Shown piece after piece: positions 10,455-23,970 of a stretch of 64,000 bases of DNA. The position numbers were made by a program, and so were the translations under genes. Source of the stretch: Rhizomys pruinosus (taxonomy: Eukaryota; Chordata; Mammalia; Rodentia; Spalacidae); NCBI GenBank assembly GCA_009823505.1, contig VZQC01006589.1, positions 8,180,330 to 8,244,329 of the forward strand, read 5' to 3'. The notes under the pieces were generated by a model that made no database searches, was not told the DNA's origin, and saw only the letters and a program-made list of their open reading frames with translations. The stretch's first letter is position 1. Each line of letters starts with the position of its first letter.

Positions 10455-11338
10455 CCTCACCCTGCCGCCTCCTGGAGCAGCCACTGAGTCTGGTTTTTCA
10501 GTTTCTTCAGCATCTGCATAAACCCACCTCCTTTCAGTGGCGTCAGAGGTGCCCGCACTAACCCGTTTAAGCTTCCTCACAGGATGGGGGGAGGGGTCCT
10601 TCTTGTCCAATGTGGTTAAATGATGTTAACTCCGACCTTTTCTCTGTATACTGAGGACCATGCTCAGCATCACCTCTGAGGTCATTTAGTCCTCAGAAAA
10701 CCTTTAAGCCCTGCTCACCCTCTCTTCATGCACGCTAGGCAAATGCTCTAGTGAGCTATAGGCCCAGCTCTTATGCATTGCTTTTACAAGGTAAAACTGA
10801 AGATTTGTGTTCAAGCAGCATCAGCTATCTTAAGAGAAGCCTTGGACAGAGCCCAGGCCCCTAGCCCCACTCAGATAACCGGGTCCCACACCTACATATG
10901 AATATTTCCACCAGAGCTGTCTCTGGCTTCACCCTGCTCAGGTGATGATCACCACCTCCAAGGTCCTAGAGGACATGCTTATATCCTGTCTCTTGGCACC
11001 ACAGTTGAGGCAGGCTCGGGTACCCACTGAGAGGCTGGGTGGCCTGTGGATCTCCCTTAGGCTGGGCACACAGTGCCTGTACCTTCATTGCATCAACCAG
11101 CTTCTACATCTGACGCCTTAGCCTGCGTGCTGCTCAGGTGTGCTCCTTTGCCTTTTGAATCAACTAACATATCAGTATGTGATGCTTTATTATTAAAGTC
11201 TCTCTGTTAAAATCACTTTTCTGGTTTCTGTCTCCCAAATGGTAAAGGAACGAGATATGAGATATGAGATAGGGAAGGAGTGTGTCACACAGGATGTGTT
11301 GAGGAGCAGACCAGTGCTGTGGGCGAGTTGGCTGCGTC
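10455..11338. other. Intergenic, no recognised gene
   Basis: No exon seen. A short ID/B4-like tail lies at about 10725-10770. The rest is unassigned. Confidence 0.5.
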
Positions 11339-11888
11339 TTGTTGGGGAATCTCTTTAAGAAACTGGAGACTGGCTACAACAAATGGGACTTCCATATCCC
11401 CACCCTACCCCAGCCACAGATTCATGGATCATTTCAGAAGAGAGGGCAGAAAGATTGTAAGAGCCAGAGGACATGGAGGACCAAAGCACTGCAGTGTCTT
11501 CTGGGCACTCGTGAGCTCACAGCAGCCTTGGCTGCCTGCATAAGACCTGTACCAGACCAAGCCAGTCACCATCCTCACATGGAAGGGAAAGGGGCTCACA
11601 AAGCTCCCACCCCTAACAGAGGCACAAATCCTCCTCCTGGGAAGGGAGAGCCAGTTTTCTTTAAAGGTGTAGCCCCTGGTCACTCTGTAGTGGATGGCCC
11701 CACATCTAGGATGATATGGCGAGCACAAGTTGGACTTGATAGGTTATTAAAAAAAAAAAGAAGACATCAAGTGTGGGATGGGAGCAGGGAGGTAGAGGTG
11801 GGACTGGGAGGAGCCGAAGGTGAACATAACCCAACTACGGTGCATGAAATGCTCAAAAATTAGTAAAAATATTATGTTAAAAAAGAGA
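11339..11888 (+). mobile_element. L1 3'UTR fragment (rodent Lx-like)
   Basis: The sequence CAGAAAGATTGTAAGAGCCAG, the GACCAAGCCAGTCA block, GTGTAGCCCCTGGT and an A-rich end with GCTCAAAAATTAGTAAAA match the layout of rodent L1 3'UTRs. A weak 174-codon frame across it is not a gene. Confidence 0.75.
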
Positions 11889-11892
11889 CTGG

Positions 11893-12092
11893 CTGGAGCT
11901 GGAAAGATGGCCTAGTGGTTAAGAGCACTGACTGCTCTTGCAGAAGACCCAGGTTTGATTCCCAGCACCTACATGGTGGCTGAGAGCCGTCTTTAACTCC
12001 AGTTCCAGGGGAATCTGACACCCTCTTCTGACCTCCGAGGCATTGCACGACATGGGTGCACACACCTGCATGCAGACAGTATATTCATACTG
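11893..12092 (+). mobile_element. B2 SINE, short subtype, 3' shortened
   Basis: GGCTGGAGCTGGAAAGATGG through GCAGACAGTATATTCATAC, with no A-rich tail. It directly follows the L1 end. Confidence 0.9.
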
Positions 12093-13105
12093 AGTGGCCC
12101 CTGAGGACAAGATCCTCAACTGACCTTGAGAAAACAAAAGTTGGTTAATCTGGGCTAACCGTATGGATTTAGACATCCAAGAGGAAAAGTATAACTGAAA
12201 GACAAGTAATCATTATTTTTCCTTTAAAGTCTGAAAGATTGTTCCTCCAAACACTAGATTTTAAGTCATTTAAAGTCATATGAGATTTGTTGTTATCAAA
12301 TAATAAGGTTTCCTCTTTCTGCTTGAGCAGTTACCTAAGGAAAACTCACACTGTGACTATTGAAATTTCCTGGAAAGCAGATGCTGAGTCCAGATACCAT
12401 GGACAAATGAACAAAAGGAGAAGCTCAATAATGGATGCTTCTGAACCCCTCTTTGAGAAATTCTAAAGGACTTTTAAGTTGGACATTTAATTCACCCTGT
12501 TCCTTTCCTGGTTCCCTGTGTAGAAAATGTACCTAGCTACTCTCACCTTCACAGGCACTGGCCAAGGATTTTGTTCTCTCTAACTATACTTCTGGGGGTC
12601 TTTTAGATAGATCCACCTAGCAGGGGTACCCCAGTCACCATCTCCTTCGCCCCTGTTCAGCTTTTTGTGGTTATTTACTTTTATCTAAATCTTAGAAAAT
12701 AGAAACAAGTGTTTGTCCTAGATGATGCCCTTTGTCACCAGTGTGCCAAATGCCTATGAGTTTTCATGTCACTTCATTCACCAATATCCCAACCACAAAT
12801 CTATGACAGAAAATTTTCAGGATAAGTGTGATTATAACAGTTACTTAAATATCCTTCTCTGTAAGCTTCAAGTCAAGGAGGAACATGAAGGTCGAAGAGG
12901 GAAAGTAGGGATGCAGGCAGAAGTATCTTCGGATGTGCTGAGTTGTTTTGTAGCAGGTCCTGTTGCTGCATCTCAGATGTTAGGAAGTCAGCAAGCTACA
13001 GCCTGAGGGCCAAATCCAGCCTTGGTTTGTAAGCTCATTTGTGTTGGAAACATTCATGCTTGCTTTGACTATTCTATGTCATGCTACAACGAGTAGTTAT
13101 AACAG
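12093..13105. other. Intergenic, no recognised gene
   Basis: No repeat family or exon was recognised. A 94-codon frame at 12722-13006 has no features of a known protein. Confidence 0.5.
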
Positions 13106-13109
13106 GCAC

Positions 13110-13436
13110 AACCTTTATTTATTCATTTATTCATTTCGCATGTACGTGCATGTGGATATGTGTGCATGTGGAGACCAGAGCTTGGTTGTGGAGCATCTTC
13201 TTCAGTCATTCTCCTCCTTGTTATTGAGATGGGGTCTCTCATTTGAACTTGGAGCTCACTGATTTGGCTAGCCTGAATGGCCTGCCAGCCTCGGGCATCC
13301 TCCCATCTCCAGCTCTCTAGCTCTAGGGTTACAGGGGTGCCCCACCACACCTGGATTTTTTACATGGGTGCTAGGGCTAGATCTCAGAGCCTCATGCTTG
13401 TACAGCAAACACATTTCCGACTGAGCTATCTCCCCT
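13110..13436 (-). mobile_element. B4-type SINE
   Basis: A TG-rich head, then GATGGGGTCTCTCATTTGAAC, a B1-like middle, and CGACTGAGCTATCTCCCC at the end. This is the reverse of the B4 order. Confidence 0.78.
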
Positions 13437-13848
13437 GTATCTTCTTGGCCCTTTAAGAAGCCATCTGTAGAGAGTCCATACCTGTCAAAGGCCAGTTGCT
13501 CTATCTGCCTGGGGTATTCATCAGCTATAGAAACAACTTGTTCCAGCCAGAGGTGAAGAGGCTGAGATACCTCAACACCAGCTCCCATAGTTCTCTAGGT
13601 GAGGGTGGCCCTGAGGTATTGATACCTTGCTCCTCTGGCCTGCTCAGAGAGGGACTTCCTGTGGATCTGGGTGGGCATATCCCTTAGGTTGGAGTTATTA
13701 TTCTTGTAAAGTTGAAGGAGTCACCAGAAGGCTGTGGGTAGACATGGAGTAGGACACTGGCAGGTGGTGGTGTCTCAGCGCACTGCATCTACAGGTGGCT
13801 CGCCTAGTGCACTGGTCTCTGCTCTTAATAGAATGACTTCTACTTTTT

Positions 13849-14002
13849 TTTTTTTTTTTTGTATTTTTGAGACAGGGTCTCCCTTTAGTCCCAGCTGGCC
13901 TGGAGCTTACTCTGTAGACCAGGCTGGCCTTGAACTCACAGAGATCCGCCTGCCTCCGCCTCCCAAGTGCTAGGATTAAAGGCGTGCGCCACCACGCCCG
14001 GC
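13849..14002 (-). mobile_element. B1 SINE
   Basis: Full-length reverse B1. The target duplication TGACTTCTACTTTTT is at 13834-13848 and 14003-14017. Confidence 0.95.
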
Positions 14003-14017
14003 TGACTTCTACTTTTT

Positions 14018-15165
14018 AGAGACTGGAATTCTCCTGTATACCAGACTCTCTGCCAACTTTTGTCATCCCTTTTTAAGTTCCTGTAGTCTGAGTGTCCTTT
14101 TCCCCACCCTCTTTGCGGACTCATTCTTTCTTTGGAAGCAGAGAACTACCCTACTGGAAACAACCAGATAATTTGCACTGGCCCAGGAGACACTCCGTGC
14201 TGATATTCTTTATTTCAAGCTTGAAGAGGTTTTAGAACCTTTACTTCCCATCCTATCTGCGTTGTGTTTTGACTTTTAGAAATTTATAGCAAAACTAGAT
14301 TCTTGGCATCTACAAATACTCTGGCTATGAGGTTAATACTTTTCCTAATTTAGCATTCCTCTTTTTCTGTAAACATAAATTACTTGGCTGTATGTCCTAA
14401 AGGTTTTGCATTGTGTAGTTTCCAAATAATCACTCTAATCAATGCATGCATTGATAAAAGCCTGTCATTAATTTATCATGATGAGGGTAATGACCACATA
14501 GAGCAATTACGCCATAAGAATTTAAAACAAACCAACAAATCAACAAACCTTAATCTCTAGGGCCTCAGTCTCTGGAATGGAGTATTACTTTGCAGTATTT
14601 CAATATCACAAGATCACACTTGGGACTTTGTTTCCTTCCACATCTCATTTTAGTTGTAGGTTCTCTTGAGGTTTTATTAAGTATTGTATCAGAGAATATT
14701 ATAAGTGGTTTGTGATGAATTACTTTTTAACAAATTTCAGAATAATATCAAGCTTAATAACAATGGGGTAAGGTACAGTCAATTTGCATTAATGATCACA
14801 GTACCCTCCACAAGGAAAGATTGCCATGTAAATCAGAACTTAAGAGTTTGTTTTATAGGATATTAGTCATCTGTGGTAGAGAATGTAATGCTCTCCCAGC
14901 ACCCCATTAATTACCCTATATTTCTTAGTTGCTTTGTGTTCTTGTAGGTTCATTGACTAGAACTGGCTAGGGTAGGGGCAAGGCGTTACGCATCTCCCAA
15001 ACAGAGGAGAGAGAATTCGGAGCTGCCTGGCTATTTTGCTTGACACAAGACTGAAGTAGTCTAGATCCCTGTTCACTGCATGGAGATCTGTGGCTTTGGA
15101 CAGTCACTCAAACCCTCCTTAGAACTGGTGTGAACCACAAATGAACCTTTGTATTAAACTATTGA
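14018..15165. other. Intergenic AT-rich unique sequence
   Basis: No SINE or LINE recognised. The low repeat content and blocks such as CATTAATTTATCATGATGAG (about 14466) would fit conserved non-coding DNA, but I cannot test conservation here. Confidence 0.4.
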
Positions 15166-15167
15166 GA

Positions 15168-15311
15168 TTTTTTTTTTGAGACAGGGTCTCCCTATAGCCC
15201 CAGCTGGCCTGGAACTCACTCTGTAGTCCAGACTGGCCTTGAACTCACAGAGATCCACCTGCCTCTGCTTCCCGAGTGCTGGATTAAAGGTGTGTGTCAC
15301 CATGCCGGGCC
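15168..15311 (-). mobile_element. B1 SINE
   Basis: Full-length reverse B1 ending in CCATGCCGGGCC, directly joined to a B2 fragment. Confidence 0.92.
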
Positions 15312-15412
15312 TAAGACAGTTCTTAACCACCTTGTGGGTGCTGGGAATGGAACTGGGGTCCCATGCAAGAGTAGTGAGTGCTCTTAATGGATCAGCCATC
15401 TCTCCAGCCCCG
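15312..15412 (-). mobile_element. B2/B3 SINE fragment
   Basis: Only the promoter half of a reverse B2-like unit remains (AGTTCTTAACCACCTTGTGG to CCATCTCTCCAGCCCC). Confidence 0.85.
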
Positions 15413-15564
15413 GTATTTTGCTAGCATAGTATAACGTAATCTTGTTACATATTCTAGAAGGGTGTTTTGAAAGATTTTGAACATGGCTGACAATAAGACA
15501 CGTGTTTGCTTTACATCGTGGACCAGAACACATACTTAGACAGACAGGCAGAGGCAAACAGATG

Positions 15565-15565
<1 letters not shown>

Positions 15566-15599
<34 letters not shown>
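15566..15599. repeat. (CA)n microsatellite
   Basis: About 17 uninterrupted CA units. Confidence 0.96.
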
Positions 15600-15603
<4 letters not shown>

Positions 15604-15896
15604 GAAGCAGACACTTCAGAAAACAATACTTATCCTTAATATGCATGATTGACCCTAGTCCATTCTGTTAGAAATTTTGGTATCACATGCCTAAATTGGT
15701 TTTTAGAACCCACTAACAGATACAATTTGAATCTTAAAAATGCTGCTGTTAATCATAATTGTGTGCAACTTATATGCTAACTACACATCTTTCATGTGTA
15801 TTTACTAAAGCAGGTGCTAAAGATCTCTCTTTGGCTCCTACAATGGGTTTTCATATAAGATACAGCACATCCCACATAATTTCTGGAAGGTATGTT

Positions 15897-15902
15897 TTAT
15901 TG
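15897..15902 (-). terminator. Candidate distal PCSK2 poly(A) signal
   Basis: AATAAA on the - strand (TTTATT here), followed within about 30 nt by GT-rich sequence. The alternative at 16605-16610 is also followed by a GT-rich run. Confidence 0.4.
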
Positions 15903-16604
15903 TTGAGCCTCCTAATTTACAACATATATTGTTAAATTTACTTAAAAATTTTTGTCACAGGAAGTAACAATGTTAACCTGATTGTTATTCACTTATTTTT
16001 GATTTTTAAAATAAATGACTATAAATAACTCTCTCTTGCATTAAGATTAAGGGCATCATAAAAACATCACTAGCTAGACATAGTCTTGTGTTAATACTGA
16101 TGCCAAAAATGAAATAGAGACCAAATATTTATGTATAGCACTATGTATATTTTATATACTGTATACTCATATCAAAACTTGCCATCTCTATTAAGAAACT
16201 GATAAGTTACTCTCTAATTTCATAAATTATACCACAGTGTGAAAATATGGACAACTATTTTATATCTTTGCTGCTTATATAAGACATTTAATGTTTGTAC
16301 AGAGAGGTGAGAAATTACAGAGGTGTTATAATGGGAAAAGATGGACATACATTTCACCTGAATCTCTGCTGGCTTTTTTATTCAGCCAGAATCATCTTAA
16401 TTTTCTCTGAATATTCTGTTAGAGATGTAAAGGGTGTCTTTTTCTTCAATAAATACAGAATACACACACATTTAGGTATATGTGTGCATATAAATTTATA
16501 CAAGTGTATATATACACATACATACACACATGTATATAGTCTACATATGTATATATATATTTCCGTGTGCACTTATGCATACAGGCACACATAATGTCCT
16601 TTGG

Positions 16605-16610
16605 TTTATT
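16605..16610 (-). terminator. Candidate proximal PCSK2 poly(A) signal
   Basis: AATAAA on the - strand with a downstream TGTGTGCCTGTATG element. It would give a 3'UTR of about 1.85 kb. Confidence 0.35.
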
Positions 16611-18442
16611 TTCATACCATTAACGTGAAATGAATTTCCAATGATTGCCACTTTTTCTTTAAATCTAAACTGGTTTAAAAAGACCTTTGCAACAAGTAAT
16701 AAATTTCTTTTAAAAATCATAAGTATGATTACACTCAAAAGCATGATACAGGAAAAGCTACAAAGCGTCAGAGAAGATGAAACTCATGCCAGTATGGAGG
16801 AGAAAAGAAGTGAAATGAGAGTCCCAGAATTCTCTCTTAGAATTGCAACCTTCAGAGAAAGGAAGCTAGGCCTTTTGTGCTGTTGACTGCAAGAAAGGAA
16901 CTTCCGGCTCTCCCCATGCTGGGTGGGGGGAGGGAGAGCTGGAGCCTGGAGTGGCTGATGGGAAATCACTTCTCAGGGGTGACTGGCCCCTGGGATGGGC
17001 CAAAGCCAGTCCTTGGGCAGGATAACCAAGTGACAGCAGGTTACTTTGGTGATAACTGATTGGGAATGAAGTGGTGTCTTGAGGTTGACAGCTACAACTT
17101 TTAGGGTTCATGTTAGACACTCATGGGCTTCTGAGTTGCCAGGATGGAAACTATGCGCTTCCTTAAAGCAGTTGCCTCTTGCTCTCTTCAGACCTCCAGT
17201 TATGGGGGGGGGAGGTTGTGCAGTAGCATGGCTCCCTCTCGGGGGAACAAGCTCCTCTCAATTGGAGGTCCATGGGAATATGGTGACTTATGTCTTCCAA
17301 AGCGCCTCCCTTATCTTTCAGCCTCTTCTGCAACAACAGGTCTTTTCCTAGCACATCAATGAAATCACTGCTTGAGGGAGGAAGACATTGCTCTCCAGTG
17401 ATGTTTTGGGGAAGTCGGAGCCCAAATGGGTGTGGGCAAAACCGTCAAAATAAAATCAAATGAAACTAAAACAAAAACACCCTTGCATCTTGCTTGTATC
17501 AGATCAAGGTGCTCCAGAACCACTTAGGAAAAGGAATGTTCCTATCTTTAAAAACAGTAAACAACTCTCTGCTGGACATGCTGCTAGTCCTGCTTTGTGT
17601 TTTTCCTTTTGGAGAACTATGTGAGGAACGGCAGAACACTGGTGCGTGAATATGTGGATGTGCGTGTGGATGTGCGTGTGGATGAATTCTATGCAAGAAA
17701 TTCGGGCTGCTCTAGCAGATTTGACCTCAAATCAGAGCAGCAGCTGGTGAAAGAAAAGCCATGGTCCCGGGTCAGCCTGGCTGAGCAGAGCAAATATGAT
17801 TTGGGGTTAGTGGAAGAGTTCTGCTGCACGTGCTCCTTAAAAAAAAAAATCTCTTTTTCCTGTCCACGGATGGTATCTTTGTCATCATGCCACCTCAGTC
17901 TATGTCCCTGACCAGTCTTGCTAGATTCAAGCCACTCCCCCTCCTCCCCATGGACCTGCAGCTTCCCTGAGCGTCTGGAGCGTCAGCACGCACCTTCCAC
18001 CAGCTTTCTTTTCCGTGCTATGGAACAGTGCCTCAGCTGAAACCACAGACAACCGTTCTTGAGTCACCGAGTGTGGCTTTTCAGATGTATTCTTTTTCTC
18101 TTCTCAGATATGAAAAAAAGAACGGAGAGTAAAGCTGTCCTGGCTTTGTTTGCAGTAGATCACCCATTTACATGACAGAAATAAAGAAGGTCGAGTCACA
18201 CATAGGACATAGATGTTGGTAGGAACACTGTATTTGGGCTACAGAACCAAAACGATAGCTTCCATTGTAGTGAAAAGAATCACGGACGGTGGGCAAAGCT
18301 GCAGGTCAAGAAGATGGGATTGCTGAGTGGGGCGAGAGGAATTGCTAGGTGGCTGGTGGCTGCCAGAACAGTGGCGCAAGGACAGAGGCAGAGACAGAGA
18401 CAAGGAGGAGGGGGTGGTGGAGGCGGAAGCAGAAGCGCCGCC

Positions 18443-18929
18443 CTAGTTCTTCCTCAGGATACTTTGCAGACTCCTCTCCACAGCTTCGTCCAGCTCTTCC
18501 TCCAGCTCTTGCTTCTTGGACATGGCCAGCTTGGACTGGTAATCCCTTACCACCTGATCGATGTACGGGGCACTCTGCGTGCCATGCAGCATCAGGGTCC
18601 ATTCCTTCAGCACCCCCTTCTGGGCTGCGCTGCCCACAAACCCTAGCTCCAGGGTCCACGTCCCTCGAGCATCCTCCCCCCAAGTGTGGGTGGTCATGAA
18701 AGGCCACTTGTCAAAGCCCACCTTGGAGTCGTCATCTCTTGGACGCCGGCTCAGCAAAATGGACTTGGTGCCCATGGGGGAGGTCATATTGATGTTTAGG
18801 TCTCCTCTTCTGGTTGCATTGACGGTGATGACAGCTTGGACATGCTCGAGGTATCGGACGAAGTTCTCCTTCCCCTCACACGCATCTGTTGTGAGAGTCA
18901 GCACCAACTTGCCTGTGGATGGTATTTTC
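18443..18929 (-). CDS. PCSK2: PCSK2 last coding exon: P domain and C-terminal tail
   Basis: Prohormone convertase 2 is a calcium-dependent subtilisin-like protease that cuts prohormones such as proglucagon, POMC and proinsulin after dibasic sites in secretory granules. This exon encodes the last ~161 residues (human 478-638): most of the P (Homo B) domain and the acidic amphipathic C-terminal helix used for granule sorting (SKKQELEEELDEAVERSLQS). The acceptor is CAG at 18932-18930 on the - strand and the stop is TAG at 18445-18443. The conserved RRGD motif is coded around 18800-18808, and two N-glycosylation sequons, NAT and NMT, are present. The first base completes the Glu codon split from the previous exon. 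A few residues near the C-terminus differ from the human protein as I recall it, which is normal divergence. The overlapping frames here are shadows. Confidence 0.97.
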
Positions 18930-18935
18930 CTGAGG

Positions 18936-19440
18936 ACACAGAGAGGAAGAGGTTTGGTAAGGGAAGGTGTGCATACTGAGAGAGGGGGTTGGGAGGCAGC
19001 TTCGGGTAGCAGGAGCTTTGTAGTTCACCACTGAGTCTGACTTGCATTCAGTTTTCATAGATGGCCATATGAATCTGGGCAAGTTCATTTACATAGAACC
19101 TTTTGTGTAAAAGGGAATGTAGTCAGTGTTGGTGTCCCTCCCACATCTGGGAGATCCCCCCTGAGTCACCTGCAACTCTGGCTCCCCTGTAGCCAGACCG
19201 CTTCCCACCTCAGCTGTCTCCTACTGCCTCTCCTACCTACACAATGTCTGTGTACAGGGTCCCTAACGGTGTTGAAGTTGACCCCTCAGAGGACATCCTA
19301 TGCCAATAACTGACAGAATACAATCCATAAACACACCCTTGCTTCTTCCTCGATTCTAAGTGCCATGACTCAGTGTCCCCAGCTGACAAAGTCTTTTGTT
19401 GGGGTGAACTTGTGGAGCAACTACACAAAGGCAGGAAAAT
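18936..19440. other. PCSK2 intron, unique sequence
   Basis: No repeat or exon recognised next to the splice acceptor. Confidence 0.6.
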
Positions 19441-19499
19441 GTACTGACTTTCTTTCTTTTCTTTTTCTTTTTTCTTTTATTTTTATTTATTTATTTTTT

Positions 19500-19643
19500 T
19501 TGTCTTTTCGAGACAGGGTCTCCCTGTAGCCCCAGCTGTCCTGGAACTCACTCTGTAGACCAGGCTGGCCTTGAACTCACAGAGATCCGCCTGCCTCTGC
19601 CTCCCAAGTGCTAGGATTAAAGGCGAGCGCCACCACGCCCGGC
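19500..19643 (-). mobile_element. B1 SINE (left arm of an inverted pair)
   Basis: Full-length reverse B1 ending in CCACGCCCGGC, preceded by a T/C-rich tail from about 19450. Confidence 0.94.
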
Positions 19644-19673
19644 TTTTCTTTTTCTTTTTTAAAGAATATTTTA

Positions 19674-19809
19674 AGCTGGGCTTGGTGGCTTTAATCCCAG
19701 TACTCAGGAGGCAGAGGCAGGCAGATCTCTGTGAGTTCAAGGCCAGCCTGATCTACAGAGTGAGCTCCAGGCCAGCTGGGACTAAAGGGAGACCCTGTCT
19801 CAAAAATAC
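19674..19809 (+). mobile_element. B1 SINE (right arm of an inverted pair)
   Basis: Forward B1 from AGCTGGGCTTGGTGGC to CCCTGTCTCAAAAAT, 30 bp from the reverse B1 at 19500-19643. Confidence 0.93.
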
Positions 19810-19929
19810 CAAAAAATATTTTAATTAATTTTTTGTCAATTTCATCCATGTACACATNAGCAAAGATGTGAAAATGTACAAATAACCAGAAGGGTTTGGT
19901 CCATGGGAAACTCACGCAGTTTTTTTTTT

Positions 19930-20136
19930 CATATTTTTTTGTTGTTATTAAACTTTTTCCATAGGTCATACATCATTTCTTAATTGAATCTAGAGTTGCT
20001 TCCCTTTCCATGCCCCCCACCCCACCCTAGTCCCTGCACTCTGCCATGCATACCTTGCATCTTTTATCTGAGTCTTTCCAGAGTTTGGTTTTTTTTCAGT
20101 TCTTTTGTTGTTGTTCTCTCCAATTTGTATTGCTAC

Positions 20137-20170
<34 letters not shown>

Positions 20171-20875
20171 GTTATATATACATAAATATATACATACATA
20201 CATACACACATGTCACTTGAATTGGAGGATTTTTTTCCCCTAAAAGTTGTCATGTTTTCCTTAGAGAAGTGCTTGAAGGTTCCTCCTTGGCAATCCCAAA
20301 CAACCATCAATCCTGCACTTTTGCTCCACGTTGGGGTCTTTTCCTCCCATGGTCCCCTAAACTAAGTCCAGTAAGCACACGTCCTGTCTCAATCCCTCTT
20401 CTTTTTGTATAGCTCACTGAGTCTCATTAGTGTTGCCTATATGTGCATGGCTGTGGAGCCATCCACCAGAGTATGGGGAACCTACCAGTGGTCATGCCCC
20501 TGAAGAAAAAGGACTCCTCTCTTCCCAGCAGCTGTCAATGGCCAGTACGTTCTCAGCTAGGTGGGAGCCTCATGAACCTCTCCTCAATGCATGCTGAAAT
20601 ACTGAGTAGCTTGGTCTTGTGCTGCTGAGAGTTCATGAGTGTAACAACCAGTGTTGCCCAGAAGACAGCATTTCACAACAGTCTGGCTCTTACCTTCTTC
20701 CTGTCTCTTCTTCCATGATGTTCCCTGAGCCTTGGGGGCTTGATATAAACATCGCATTTTGGACCAAGCACTCATTACTCTTAGCACTTTGACCGGTTAT
20801 GAGTCTTTGCATTGACTGCCCACTGCTCAAAGAAACGTCCATAGTGCCTATCTTTAAAGTGCTAAGTACCCTGAT
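19930..20875 (-). mobile_element. L1 fragment, antisense (rodent Lx-like)
   Basis: The CCTTTCCATGCCCCCCACCC block, the GTATAGCTCACTGAGTCTCATTAG-like text and TTATGAGTCTTTGCATTGAC resemble a rodent L1 read in reverse. A (TA)n tract lies inside. No open frame of note. Confidence 0.55.
20131..20178. repeat. (TA)n low-complexity tract
   Basis: About 15 TA units followed by TATATA/CATA variants. Confidence 0.9.
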
Positions 20876-20976
20876 GAATGGAAGCTATTGTTGATTTAAC
20901 TGCTGTACATGTTGAAGATTCCTTATTGGAATGCTTGGGATTGGAAGTGCATTCAATTTTGGATTTTGTTTTTCAA

Positions 20977-22287
20977 TTTTGGAATATTTGTTTGTGCATA
21001 TGAGATATTTTGTGGATAAAAGCCAAGTTTAAACAGAGAAATTATGTATGTTTCATATACTTATATACCCTCTTGAAAGTGATCAAAAGTAATATTTTAG
21101 TGCATTGGCATTTTGACTGAGACATGTCACATGAGATCCAGTTTAGAATTTTCTATTTATGCTATCATGTTGGTATGCAAAAGGACTTGGATCTTGGAGG
21201 ATCTTTGTTTGGAAAAAAATTGTTTCATTATTTTTATTTTATGTGTATGAGTGTTTCAGCTGCATGTAAGTACATCCATGTTGTACAATGCCTGCAGAGA
21301 CCAGGAGAGGGCATCAGATCCTTTGAAACTGGAGTTGCAGATGGTTGTTAGTCACCTGTGGGTGCTGAGGACTGAACCCAGATCTCCTGCAAGAGTAGCG
21401 AGTACCCTGAACTGCTGAGCACCTCTGATTCTTAGACTAGGGATACTCAGCTGTTCTACCAATGAAAATGCTGATGTTGTATTAACTGATTCTAGTGAAA
21501 GACAGTCTTATGAAAGATTGTGTAACTGGGAGTGTCTCGGCCGTGGAGTTGGAGACCCTGTGGGGGCTAGCCCAAATATTCTCCACACCACCTTTCCTGA
21601 CAGCTATGTCTTCTTCCTGGGGAAGCTTCCTGCACTAGAAATGCAATAAGGGAAGCTGAGGACACCAGGCTGTGACTGTAGAATACTGGAACCTGTCTGG
21701 ACTAAAATTCTGCTTCTATACATGGTCATGAGAGACTGGAAAATTATCTATGTACTTGAAGTGTCACTGTCACTGTGTGTGGATCTTGTGAGGTTGATAA
21801 GACTTCAGATAAGTATCAACTACAGTGCCTGGCTCATAACACCAGTTAATGCCCCTTCCTTGTCTCATCACCTATGAAATATCCTTCCTCCACATGGCTT
21901 TCATTTTGGAGCTCCAAATAGTAGATATTTATTCATAAGGAATGATAGATATTTTAAAACACCTATCTTGTAGAACACATCTGCACCAAGATGCTGGTCA
22001 CATGCAATTAGATGGTCCCCAAGCCTGATTCTGCATTGCCCTTGGAATCAAGACCACAAACCTAAGTGGGCTTCCAGAAGTACACACTGTGCTTGATTAA
22101 TAGAGGCGTGCTCTCCAGAGCAACATGAAAACTGTGATGGCTAACACTGGTTGTGAGTATGACAGGATGTAGAATCACCTAAAGAACAGTGTTCCAGGCA
22201 CATCTGTGACCGATCATATAGATTGAGAATAGCTTCTGACAGTATCTATGAGGGTTTATCTTTTTTTTTTTTTTTTTTTTTTTTTTT
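20977..22287. repeat. First copy of a ~1.3-kb imperfect direct duplication (suspect assembly)
   Basis: From TTTTGGAATATTTGTTTGTG to GAGGGTTTATC plus poly-T, this matches 22289-23827 throughout. Differences are mostly 1-3 base gains and losses rather than substitutions. It ends in a poly-T run with an N at 22288. A B3-like SINE lies inside at about 21228-21428. Confidence 0.9.
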
Positions 22288-22288
22288 N

Positions 22289-23825
<1,537 letters not shown>

Positions 23826-23827
<2 letters not shown>

Positions 23828-23970
23828 GGTCTTTTTGAGACAGGGTCTCCCTATAGCCCCAGCTGGCTTGGAACTCACTCTGTAGATCAGGCTGGGCTTG
23901 AACTCACAGAGATCCGTCTGTCTCTGCCTCCTGAGGGCTGGGATTAGAGGCTTGTGCCACCACACACAGC
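23826..23970 (-). mobile_element. B1 SINE
   Basis: Full-length reverse B1 whose poly-T tail (23801-23827) is the same homopolymer where the first duplicate copy stops. Confidence 0.93.

Larger units (their letters stand above)
15880..18442 (-). other. PCSK2: Probable PCSK2 3'UTR
   Basis: The sequence after the PCSK2 stop codon, read on the - strand, has no B1, B2, L1 or LTR copy for more than 2.5 kb, whereas nearby DNA has one every few hundred bases. That fits a selected 3'UTR. Candidate AATAAA signals lie at 16605-16610, 16377-16382 and 15897-15902; the last has a GT-rich stretch (TGTGGGATGTGCTG) just downstream. PCSK2 is known for long transcripts. The exact end is inferred and several alternative ends are possible. 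A small GTGGATGTGCGT triplication lies at about 17650-17685. Confidence 0.5.

Noticed and set aside
11339..11863. A 174-codon + strand frame
   Set aside because: It lies in an L1 3'UTR fragment, which is non-coding.
18314..18707. Open frames on the + strand and other frames across the PCSK2 last exon
   Set aside because: They are shadows; the - strand frame matches the P domain with correct splice sites.
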